A DNA stretch of 7,203 nucleotides from Candidatus Sumerlaeota bacterium. GTDB lineage: Bacteria > Sumerlaeota > Sumerlaeia > SLMS01. The stretch is from NCBI GenBank assembly GCA_020850785.1, contig JADZDZ010000226.1:1-7203 (forward strand). Reading direction: 5' to 3'. The notes under the pieces are model-generated. The model saw only the letters and a program-made list of their open reading frames with translations, ran no database searches and was not told where the DNA came from. This document shows positions 1-6,700 of the stretch, piece by piece (position 1 is the stretch's first letter; each line of letters opens with the position of its first letter). A program made the translations under genes and the position numbers.

Positions 1-1004
1 CCGCAGGCCATCGCCTCCAGCAGCACCATCGCGAAGCCCTCCACGAGTGACGGAAAAACGAAGACGCTCGCTTTCCCGTAGTACTGGTTCAATTGCGCGT
101 GGGGCACCGATGGCGTGTAGCTGGCATTGCCGAGATTCTGCGCGAACCATTTTTCGGGAAACTGCAAGCCACCCACCAACATCAACTCGGAATCGGTGAG
201 CTTCAGTTCCTTCCAGGCGCGCAGCAAGTAGTGGACACCCTTGCGCGGCCCCACGAGCCCGATGAAGGCAACGCGGAAGATGTCATCGACGCGTTGCAGG
301 GGATGGAAGTAGTCAACCGGTCCGCCGTAGGGAACCACGGAGATTTTTTCCGCGGGAGTCCCGATCGCATTCAAGGAACGCAGCGTCACCGATGACGCCA
401 CGATGATGTGATCGGCCAGCGCGATTTCCTGCTCCTTGCGTTCGATCTTCCAATCCGGTTCGCACACTGCCTGCAGGGCGTCGCGAAATTCCGGGAAAGC
501 ATCGACTTCCTCCCGCATGATGGCACGGCTCATCTTGTAGTGCATGATTGGCAGGTCGTATAGACGCACGATCCCACGCTTCTTCGCTTCCTGGAAGGAA
601 AGGGCCGCCGTGTCCTCGTAGCAGTAGATGCCGTCCAACCCATCCATGTGGCCGCGTGCAAAGGCGCGATCGAGCGCAACCGCGTTTCGGTTGACCAACT
701 TGTCATGCGGCACATGCACAAACCGGTGGGCCTTCGTAGCAGAAAGGATCGCGCGAAGGAATTCCCGCCGGCCATGGGTGGAAAACTTCACGCCTGCGGG
801 AAGCTGCCAGTTCCGCCGCCCCAGTTCGCGCTTCAGCCGTGCTTCAAATCGCTTTGGAAAGCGTGCCACGATGCGATCAATGGACGCCTGATTCTTGAAG
901 CCGAACGCGGCAACAACTTCCTGAAGGAGTCCCGCCTCGTGAAGCGCAAGCGCCGCGTTGCGCGAGAAGGGTGAACCGGTAAGATGTGAGAGAGAAACTT
1001 TCAC
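1..1004 (-). CDS. GT4-family glycosyltransferase, 3' end cut by window edge
   Basis: Open frame of 334 codons from a GTG start to the window edge with no stop. Seen: N-terminus MKVSLSHLTGSPF; a 'YCYEDTAALSF' block near residues 127-137 and 'RLYDLPIMHY' near 147-156; 'CEPDWKIERKEQEIALADHIIVASS' character at 181-205 (acidic/aromatic linker, then the start of the second Rossmann domain); 'VVPYGG' at 223-228; 'FIGLVGPRKG' at 247-256, the nucleotide-sugar-binding loop; and the retaining GT4 signature E322-x7-E330 within SLVEGFAMVLLEAMACG. Family knowledge: this YEDxA/YDLP subtype occurs in EPS clusters and transfers a sugar from an NDP-sugar to a lipid-linked glycan in the cytoplasm; the donor and acceptor here are unknown. 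Start choice: an in-frame TGA (the upstream gene's stop) lies six codons before the GTG, so this is the first available start and it gives the conserved N-terminus. No clear Shine-Dalgarno sequence; 15-nt gap after the polymerase gene. Roughly 60-80 C-terminal residues are probably missing. Confidence 0.9.
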   Translation of the reverse strand, partial: MKVSLSHLTGSPFSRNAALALHEAGLLQEVVAAFGFKNQASIDRIVARFPKRFEARLKRELGRRNWQLPAGVKFSTHGRREFLRAILSATKAHRFVHVPHDKLVNRNAVALDRAFARGHMDGLDGIYCYEDTAALSFQEAKKRGIVRLYDLPIMHYKMSRAIMREEVDAFPEFRDALQAVCEPDWKIERKEQEIALADHIIVASSVTLRSLNAIGTPAEKISVVPYGGPVDYFHPLQRVDDIFRVAFIGLVGPRKGVHYLLRAWKELKLTDSELMLVGGLQFPEKWFAQNLGNASYTPSVPHAQLNQYYGKASVFVFPSLVEGFAMVLLEAMAC

Positions 1005-1019
1005 TGCGTTTGCCGCGTA

Positions 1020-2411
1020 TCAGCCCCGCACCGGCGATGGCTCTGCATATTCGTCATCATCAAGTGATTCCTGTTCCAATTCCTCCGCTTCCAACAACGC
1101 CTGCTCCTGCGCGCGCAGTTCCTCCCGACGCTGCAGGCGTGGCAGTAACGCACCAAATCCTGCGAGGAACCAGTAGTAGACTCCTGCGGTGTGCTGGAAT
1201 ACAAGCTGCCCCGGCAACATGACGAGATGCAGTGCCAGAGCCATCAGCGCGATGCTGCGCAGCGCGGGGTCCCGCATCTGTAGGAAGACGATCCATAGCA
1301 GCAACAGGAAGCCGAATCGTGTTCCGTACCAAAGCACGAAGCCAACCGCACCAAGCTCCGCCAGCACGCGATCAGGTTCATCCTCCAGCTCAAGGATTGA
1401 ATCCCCCTGAGGCAGGTTCAACGCCCTGCGAAGGCCCCACGTCGCGGGATGATACGCGCCAGCGCCCTGTCCCCCCACGCGACCTTCATAGCGGAAAATA
1501 TCAAAGAAGTTTTCGAACTGTTTCGTCGGGCTGATGCGTGAATCGCTGGTCGTGTCCAGCTTGTTCATACGCTCCATGAAAGCCTTGTAGGCGGGGGAGC
1601 GCACGAAGCCCACGATGCTGATGATTCCAACAATGACAATGGCGGGAAGCATCTTGCGAAACTGACGCTGCGAGTAGACCGCCTGCGTGCCGATGTAGAA
1701 TGTGGCGATCAGCGCAGCGCTGAACACCGGCATTCGCGATCCCGTCATCATCATGTTCGTCACGCAAAGCACCAGCGCACCCATCATCAGCAGCTTCTGT
1801 ATCTTGCTGCCACCGATCTTCGTGATCAGCGTCATCAGGAAGCCGAAAATCACTGTCAGGTACGTCACGTAGCCGCTGATGTAGGAGAACGGGCCCGTGA
1901 TGCGGACTTTTCCGCTGCCGAATGACGTGATGTTCATCGCGTCCACATCGCCGACGTAGGTGTTGATGCGCGCGCTTGCGGGCGAACTGAACTGCAGCCA
2001 GCCCAGCAGGCCGACGGGTATCACCGTCAGCGCATACTTCCAGAGGAAATCCTGCAACTCCTCCTTCGTTTCGAACATCCGGGGCACAAGGGCCAGCAGC
2101 GGCACGTAAATCAGGTAGTGGCGGATCCCCAGAATTCCCGCCGCCAAGGAACCCAGCCGCGGATTCAGGCCCTGCACAAAGATGATCAATGCAGTGAGGG
2201 TGAAGATCGGACGAAGGAAGCGAAGCTCCGCGGGCATGATGGATCGCCTGCCGTTTTGCAGCAAAAACATGATGTAGGCGACGATGAAGATGAAGTCCTT
2301 CATGAAGTAAAGCGCGTTGGCCATGCTGGGCATGAACCATTTGCGCAACGCGCCGTCGATCAGCACGGAGTACAGGCCAAGCTTCACCCATGTGCGCCAA
2401 TCGAGGATCAT
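1020..2411 (-). CDS. O-antigen polymerase/ligase-family membrane protein (probable Wzy-type EPS polymerase)
   Basis: 463 residues, ATG start, TGA stop. Polytopic: about 11 hydrophobic segments, including roughly 33-52, 68-83, 89-108, 124-141, 178-199, 206-223, 228-243, 255-271, 352-376, 383-400 and 405-426. A long, presumably periplasmic loop (about 272-350) contains 'GGQGAGAY' (313-320). 'MMTGSRMPVF' (221-230), with a conserved-type SR, and 'VLAELGAVGFVLWYG' (349-363) are typical of O-antigen ligase/polymerase (Wzy_C-like) proteins. The N-terminal 'DGALRKWFMPS' (19-29) matches a subfamily common in EPS loci. Inferred role: joining flipped undecaprenyl-linked repeat units at the periplasmic face. 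It could instead be a ligase, but its position with a flippase and five glycosyltransferases favours polymerase. After the last membrane segment, residues 427-463 form a very Glu/Asp-rich, helix-prone tail. The start overlaps the upstream glycosyltransferase stop by 4 nt (ATGA); a weak GAGAG lies about 12 nt upstream. Confidence 0.87.
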   Translation of the reverse strand: MILDWRTWVKLGLYSVLIDGALRKWFMPSMANALYFMKDFIFIVAYIMFLLQNGRRSIMPAELRFLRPIFTLTALIIFVQGLNPRLGSLAAGILGIRHYLIYVPLLALVPRMFETKEELQDFLWKYALTVIPVGLLGWLQFSSPASARINTYVGDVDAMNITSFGSGKVRITGPFSYISGYVTYLTVIFGFLMTLITKIGGSKIQKLLMMGALVLCVTNMMMTGSRMPVFSAALIATFYIGTQAVYSQRQFRKMLPAIVIVGIISIVGFVRSPAYKAFMERMNKLDTTSDSRISPTKQFENFFDIFRYEGRVGGQGAGAYHPATWGLRRALNLPQGDSILELEDEPDRVLAELGAVGFVLWYGTRFGFLLLLWIVFLQMRDPALRSIALMALALHLVMLPGQLVFQHTAGVYYWFLAGFGALLPRLQRREELRAQEQALLEAEELEQESLDDDEYAEPSPVRG

Positions 2412-3421
2412 GCGACTGCTGCTCTCAAGAGCTCCAAGTACCTTGCGGAAATCGCATTCCGCCGAAATTGCGGAAGATGCGTTGCAGACTCCGCGTGTAG
2501 TTTCTCCACCAACGCGGGATTCTCAAGCAGGGATCGCATGCGATCGGCCAGTTCCCCGGCGCTGCCATTCGGGAAAAGCAGCCCGCAGGGGCCGGCGGCT
2601 TCCGGCAGGCCGCCTCCCTCCGACGTGATCAGCGCACAGCCGCAGGCGATTCCCTCCAGCGCGACAATTCCGAACGGTTCCGGCCAGCGCGATGGCACGA
2701 TCATCACGCGGTGCCCATTCAGCAGCGCCGCAAGATCGGCCCCGCGCTTCACGCCGGCGAATTCCACGTTGCCAAGGTTCCACTCCCGCGCCCGCGCCTT
2801 CAGCGATTCCTCTTCGGGCCCGCTGCCCACGATGGTGATCGTCGGGCGGTGCCCCTTCTCCGAAAGCATCCGGGCCGCATCCAGAACCAAATCAGCGCCC
2901 TTGTCGGAAACAAGGCGGCCCACAAAAACAAAGTCGCGCGAACGCTCAATGCCCGGCATCCAATGGAACAACGAATCATCGTAGCAGTTCGGGACGACAA
3001 CGCTTGGCGCATTCAGGTGCTTTGCGATGGCACTGCTGCAGGAAACGCTCACTGCGGCGCGGCGCGTGGCGATCTGTTTCACGCGACCCGCCAGCGACGG
3101 CTTCGCGCCCGGCGGCACGTACCATGTCTGATGCGTGACGGCGAATTTTGTGCGAGGCGCAAGCGCCAGCGGCCACAGCCCCTTCAGGCTCACGCAGCCT
3201 TGGAAGAACACATCGCTCCATCGGGTGAGGGCCAGCAGCCGGCTTCCCTTCGGGGAGCGGATCACTTCGAAGTCGAACGGCTCCGCTTCCCTGTTCGTCG
3301 TTTGGCACACGACCTTCACTTCTTCGCCCGCGCGCGCAAAATCCTCCGCCAGCCAGCGCATCATATTTTCCAATCCACCCACGGACGGGAAGAAGAGTGG
3401 TGTATAGACAAGAATCTTCAC
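2408..3421 (-). CDS. GT4-family glycosyltransferase
   Basis: 337 residues, complete, with two Rossmann-like (GT-B) domains. Seen: N-terminus MKILVYTPLFFPSVGGLE, with the acceptor-side GGLE loop at 15-18; 'SCSSAIAKHL' (127-136) and 'VVVPNCYDDSLF' (141-152), the domain junction; 'FVFVGRLVSDKGADLVLDA' (164-182), the donor-binding start of the C-terminal domain; 'ITIVGSGPEEESLK' (195-208); and E248-x7-E256 within WPEPFGIVALEGIACG, followed by the GGGLPE loop (269-274). These are classic retaining GT4 features (WbuB/PimA-like fold). It is at the short end for GT4. It probably transfers one sugar of the repeat unit in the cytoplasm; specificity cannot be read from sequence. The start is GTG, overlapping the previous gene's TGA by 4 nt (GTGA); the conserved MKIL beginning supports it, although no good Shine-Dalgarno is visible. 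Its own stop overlaps the polymerase start (ATGA), so expression is likely coupled on both sides. Confidence 0.93.
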   Translation of the reverse strand: MKILVYTPLFFPSVGGLENMMRWLAEDFARAGEEVKVVCQTTNREAEPFDFEVIRSPKGSRLLALTRWSDVFFQGCVSLKGLWPLALAPRTKFAVTHQTWYVPPGAKPSLAGRVKQIATRRAAVSVSCSSAIAKHLNAPSVVVPNCYDDSLFHWMPGIERSRDFVFVGRLVSDKGADLVLDAARMLSEKGHRPTITIVGSGPEEESLKARAREWNLGNVEFAGVKRGADLAALLNGHRVMIVPSRWPEPFGIVALEGIACGCALITSEGGGLPEAAGPCGLLFPNGSAGELADRMRSLLENPALVEKLHAESATHLPQFRRNAISARYLELLRAAVA

Positions 3422-4482
3422 CGGCCGGAAAGGACCTGTTTGTAAAGTTCAACGTGCGCGGCAACGCGATGTGGATGGTACCAAGCGCGCACCTTGTCGC
3501 TGATCACCTGCAACTCTCCGTCAGCGAGATGATCAGGAAGGATTTCAGCAAGCAGGTAGTGCTCCGAAACGCGGAGCCCTTCGCCGGCGGGAATGTTTGG
3601 AGCCGCGCCCACCGGCACGGTTCCATTCGCGCAGTAGCTGGAAAAGATCGTGGATTTCCCAAGAAAATCCACCGGATAGGAGAAATATCCCGCCACCGAT
3701 TCGCGGAAGAGCTGCGACAATTCATCCTTTGCAACCCAGCCGCTGTTCCGCACGGGAATCTGTTCCACCTGTTCCGGAATCAACTGCGTCGCTTCGCCCA
3801 CATTCAGGATTTCCGAAAGGCGCAATGCCCTGCACGCCTTTGTCATTGCTGCGTTGTCTTCGCGAAATGCGCGCTCCCGCCAGGATTTGCTTCCAAACAC
3901 AAGCAATCGCCGCTTGCGCCCCGAAATGGGCGGCACTGCGTCCGGTTCGCCCGCGTGACTGAAAACCGGGAGCGAAGGCACGTCCCGCCCCGTTGCCTTC
4001 GCAAGGAATCGCGCATAGGCGCTGCGATTCGTGATGCACTGGTCGCTCATCTTGGCGATGGTCGTCAGCGTCCACCACTGCGCGGGGGAAAGCCAGAAGC
4101 CGCTCGTCGTGATTGGACCTGATCCACCCAGTTCGTGGAACATCGTGACCAAACGCGCGTGGGAATTTGTCTTCCGAAAATGCTTCAGTACGGACGCCAG
4201 CCAAAGCGGCACGCCGCGCTTTTGAAATCCATAGGCGGAGCATTGCAGCACGACATCGCCACGAAACTCCCGCAGGATTTTCTCCAGCTTCCTGCGATTT
4301 GCCTCGCCAATCCAAGACACCCCAGCCTCGTCTGCCGCATCGGAGGGCCTTTCGCGGCAGCACACCACATCCACCGCATAATTGCCCGTGGCGATCAACT
4401 CTTCGCGGATGCGAGCCGTGTAGTCGGCAACGCCGCCGCTTCGCGGCGGAAACTCCGGCACGACAAGGCAAACGTTGCGCAT
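3418..4482 (-). CDS. Divergent GT-B glycosyltransferase lacking the E-x7-E motif
   Basis: 354 residues, ATG start, TGA stop. The N-terminus MRNVCLVVPEFPPRSGGVADY (GGVADY at 16-21) is a GT-B glycosyltransferase opening. Further blocks: 'VVLQCSAYGFQKRGVPLWL' (77-95), 'MFHELGGSGPITTSGFWLSP' (114-133), 'SDQCITNRSAYARFL' (146-160), and 'LLVFGSKSWRERAF' (193-206), which sits where the second domain's nucleotide loop should be. Where GT4 enzymes carry E-x7-E, this protein has 'GYFSYPVDFLGKSTIFSSY' (265-283), with Lys276-Ser277 instead. From memory of the family, the HEL...FWLSP and GKS blocks recur in EPS-cluster proteins annotated simply as glycosyltransferases; this is recall, not a search. The C-terminus 'WYHPHRVAAHVELYKQVL' (334-351) is a helix. 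Inferred role: sugar transfer, or a non-catalytic partner. It starts 1 nt after the upstream TAG, with a GAGG Shine-Dalgarno 7 nt before the ATG, and ends in a 4-nt overlap with the next glycosyltransferase. Confidence 0.85.
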   Translation of the reverse strand: MRNVCLVVPEFPPRSGGVADYTARIREELIATGNYAVDVVCCRERPSDAADEAGVSWIGEANRRKLEKILREFRGDVVLQCSAYGFQKRGVPLWLASVLKHFRKTNSHARLVTMFHELGGSGPITTSGFWLSPAQWWTLTTIAKMSDQCITNRSAYARFLAKATGRDVPSLPVFSHAGEPDAVPPISGRKRRLLVFGSKSWRERAFREDNAAMTKACRALRLSEILNVGEATQLIPEQVEQIPVRNSGWVAKDELSQLFRESVAGYFSYPVDFLGKSTIFSSYCANGTVPVGAAPNIPAGEGLRVSEHYLLAEILPDHLADGELQVISDKVRAWYHPHRVAAHVELYKQVLSGR

Positions 4483-4483
4483 C

Positions 4484-5620
4484 CTACCGCCTCATCCCCG
4501 CGCGATGCTGATCGAGCCACATCGCATAAAGATCATGCACACGCTGTGCGGCGGGCCGCCATCGCAGCGATTGAACGCGCTCCCAACCCGTCCGTGCGAT
4601 GCGTGCGCGAAGTCCATCATCGCGCATGAGTTCGCTCGCGGCGGAATGCAATTCACCGGCCGTCGGCTGCGCCATCAACATTGCTTCCTCGCGATCCTTC
4701 AGCCCCGCCGCGAAACCCGTGCGCGAGGCAACAACAGCCACGCCGCACGCCATCGCCTCCGCCGTCACGAGGCCAAAACTTTCATAGTAGGAAGGCACCA
4801 CCATAACCGTCATGCGTTGATACATTTCGATCATCTGCTCCTTCGATTTCACGAAGGGAATGACCTGCACGCGATCCGCCACGTCGGCAAAATGTGCTTG
4901 TGTGTCGAAGCCGTCGCCGACGCCAACGAGCAGCAGGCGCCAATCGGGAAAATCCCTCAACAGCCGCGTGGCTCCTTCTCGAACTGCCGACACTCCTTTT
5001 CGTTCGATCCACGAACCGCAGTAACCGAGCACGCGTTCCGTACGTGGGTGAGGTGCCACGTTGAGGAAAATTTCCGGAAGTGGATTGGCAATCCCCTCCG
5101 CGCCAAAGCGCCCCGTCAGGCGGTTCGCCTTCGCATAATCCTCCTCGAACTTGCTGACCAGAAGAACGCCATCGGCATTTTGAAACGCGGAACGGATATT
5201 CTCATCATGATTAAGGTTGTAGAAACGCGCGGGCCTGCCACCGGGAGTGTTGTGAACACCATGCCGCATGAGGGATTCGCGCACGTTCAGTTCAATGCCA
5301 TTGGAGTGCAGCACGGTGATAAACTTCCGATCCCTGTGTGCCTTCAGCGCCTTCAGTGCCGCGTGCGATTCGGCCCCGTAGAATTCCACGACGTCGTACT
5401 CACAATCGCGAACGCGCTTCGCGGCAAAGCGGCTCATGCCGAGAACCTGCCGATAATATTTTCCGCGACGCACTTTTCCATGGAACAGCTCATATTCCTC
5501 CGGCCCGTGCAGTTCCACCTCATCGCCCAACTCGCGCAGATTTTTCGCATAATTCACGATCACATAGCCGGAACCCTGATGCTCCAGCAGTGGACAGTTG
5601 CTGATCGTCAGGATGCGCAC
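4484..5620 (-). CDS. GT4-family glycosyltransferase
   Basis: 378 residues, complete, TAG stop. Seen: N-terminus MRILTISNCPLLEHQGSGY (a GSGY loop at 16-19 replacing the usual GG loop); 'YDVVEFYGAESH' (75-86); 'TVLHSNGIEL' (102-111), where GT4 enzymes usually have a conserved His; 'NADGVLLVSKFEEDYA' (148-163); 'VLGYCGSWIERKGV' (197-210) opening the donor-binding domain; 'WRLLLVGVGDG' (227-237); and E280-x7-E288 in YESFGLVTAEAMACG. These identify a retaining GT4 enzyme of typical length that uses an NDP-sugar in the cytoplasm; the sugar is unknown. The start is GTG, the only plausible one: the preceding in-frame codons are ATC and the TGA of the upstream gene. No Shine-Dalgarno is evident in the pyrimidine-rich stretch before it, so re-initiation after the upstream gene is the likely mode of translation. 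One nucleotide separates its stop from the next gene. Confidence 0.93.
   Translation of the reverse strand: MRILTISNCPLLEHQGSGYVIVNYAKNLRELGDEVELHGPEEYELFHGKVRRGKYYRQVLGMSRFAAKRVRDCEYDVVEFYGAESHAALKALKAHRDRKFITVLHSNGIELNVRESLMRHGVHNTPGGRPARFYNLNHDENIRSAFQNADGVLLVSKFEEDYAKANRLTGRFGAEGIANPLPEIFLNVAPHPRTERVLGYCGSWIERKGVSAVREGATRLLRDFPDWRLLLVGVGDGFDTQAHFADVADRVQVIPFVKSKEQMIEMYQRMTVMVVPSYYESFGLVTAEAMACGVAVVASRTGFAAGLKDREEAMLMAQPTAGELHSAASELMRDDGLRARIARTGWERVQSLRWRPAAQRVHDLYAMWLDQHRAGMRR
4490..4493 (-). promoter_or_regulatory. Shine-Dalgarno GAGG for the divergent glycosyltransferase
   Basis: Read on the minus strand, GAGG is followed by 7 nt (which include the upstream gene's TAG stop) and then ATG at 4482. 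It is the clearest ribosome-binding site in the window and fixes the start of the 354-residue gene. It lies inside the last codons of the upstream glycosyltransferase. Confidence 0.6.
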
Positions 5621-5623
5621 GAT

Positions 5624-6700
5624 TCAGCGGAGGAGCGTCGCAACGATGCGCCCAAGGAATGATCGCAGGATGATGGGAAGCGCGGCAATTGCCGCAGCGC
5701 GCGACTGCTTCCGCAGGATACTCCAGCGCCGCAGCGCCGCATCGAAGTATCCGCGCTTGCAGTAGAAATGCACGTACAGCCGTGAAATCTCCACGGGTGA
5801 CATTTGCCGCGCGGGCCGCCCGCCCGATGGCTTTGCCGCCAACTCCACCAAGGACTTCGCGCGCACCTGATACGTGTGCTTCTCCAACGTTTCCCGCTGC
5901 CCTGCATCGGCGATGCGAATGCGTGCCGCGTCATCCGCCAGATACTTCCTTACCAGCGGAATAATTTCCGATTCATTGCGATAGGCGATGTAGTGAACCC
6001 CTTCCTGATAACCCATTTGCTCCAAGTCCGACGGCGCCCACGTGAGCAGCAGCGCGCCGGACGCCATCGCTTCGAAGTATCGCAGGTTCGCATATTGCAC
6101 ATCCGCTCGCGGAAGATTCACGACGATTTTGGATTGCTGATAAGCCTCCATCATCTGCTGCGGATTGTGGAACTTCCGCCAATCGTTCATCTTGAAGTGC
6201 TTCGCCAGCTCAGGAATAACCCGCGCGCGCATGGGGTAGAGTTTCGGTTCGATGGAGCCCACCCAACCGATCTCGAAGGGGCGTTCCGCCGCCGCAGCGG
6301 CGTACTGCGGCGCGCCGTCCACGCAAAACCAAAGGTCCGTCGCGCCGGAATGCTTCCGCGCGAACGCGTCGCGCATCCCCGGCGTGAAGAGGCAGGGATA
6401 ATCAACCAGTCGGCTCCAATACTCGCGCTTGTCGAGCCCGCACGGCGTGTCGATCTCGAAGGAGACAGTGGGCGCGGAAACATTTTCCAGCCCGCTGGGA
6501 AGCGACGGAATGGGCGCATCCGGCCAGATCACCAAGGCGGGACTTTCCGGCAGCGCCTTCACCAGTTGATCGACGTCTCCATCCACGGGGAAGTCGTCGG
6601 GATAGATTTCGCAACGATGCCCAAGGCCCTCCAGCGCGCGCACGAAGCCTGCGCGTTCGCGCACGATTTCCTTCCGATGACACAGGAAAAGAAACAGCAT
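5624..6700 (-). CDS. CgeB-like GT-B glycosyltransferase with C-terminal extension
   Basis: 358 residues from the ATG (359 from the adjacent GTG at 6703). N-terminus MLFLFLCHRKEIVRERAGF is a first Rossmann strand and helix. 'SALVIWPDAP' style strands and 'VSFEIDTPCGLDKREYW' (about 79-95) follow; 'FEIGWVGSIEPKLYPMR' (142-158) begins the second domain. The key block is 'VNLPRADVQYANLRYFEAMASGALLLTW' in type (about 194-221), which matches the CgeB/Glyco_trans_1_2 signature (Arg-x-(F/Y)-Glu-Ala-Met-Ala-x-Gly, then LLT). Beyond about residue 295 is a roughly 60-residue extension, Arg-rich and helical with a hydrophobic last segment ('AALPIILRSFL' near 340-350), possibly membrane-associating. Inferred role: one sugar transfer in repeat-unit assembly. 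Start: an AAGG-type Shine-Dalgarno lies 7 nt before the ATG but only 4 nt before the GTG, so ATG is preferred. The ATG overlaps the flippase stop as TGATG; the GTG would give a 4-nt GTGA overlap. Confidence 0.88.
   Translation of the reverse strand: MLFLFLCHRKEIVRERAGFVRALEGLGHRCEIYPDDFPVDGDVDQLVKALPESPALVIWPDAPIPSLPSGLENVSAPTVSFEIDTPCGLDKREYWSRLVDYPCLFTPGMRDAFARKHSGATDLWFCVDGAPQYAAAAAERPFEIGWVGSIEPKLYPMRARVIPELAKHFKMNDWRKFHNPQQMMEAYQQSKIVVNLPRADVQYANLRYFEAMASGALLLTWAPSDLEQMGYQEGVHYIAYRNESEIIPLVRKYLADDAARIRIADAGQRETLEKHTYQVRAKSLVELAAKPSGGRPARQMSPVEISRLYVHFYCKRGYFDAALRRWSILRKQSRAAAIAALPIILRSFLGRIVATLLR

Noticed and set aside
1005..1019. The 15-nt gap between the polymerase and the last gene as a site for a promoter or terminator.
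   Set aside because: Too short for either and no hairpin or T-run is seen; no other gap in the window exceeds 3 nt.
1501..2400. A 299-codon minus-strand frame inside the polymerase gene.
   Set aside because: It is an out-of-frame reading of the polymerase gene, giving an Arg/His/Asp-rich soluble sequence, whereas the main frame gives regular membrane segments.
2118..2984. A 288-codon plus-strand open frame across the polymerase and GT4 genes.
   Set aside because: It spans the junction of two well-supported minus-strand genes and its composition is low-complexity Ser/Arg/Pro; no motif supports it.
3397..4122. A 241-codon plus-strand open frame opposite the divergent glycosyltransferase, considered because that gene is unusual.
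   Set aside because: The minus-strand protein has a GT-B N-terminus, a good ribosome-binding site and coupled ends, while the plus-strand translation shows nothing recognisable.
4475..5662. A 395-codon plus-strand open frame lying exactly opposite the GT4 gene at 4484-5620.
   Set aside because: Its translation is rich in His, Arg and Ala with no recognisable domain, and it mirrors a gene with full GT4 motifs. Long antisense frames are expected opposite GC-rich codon usage.
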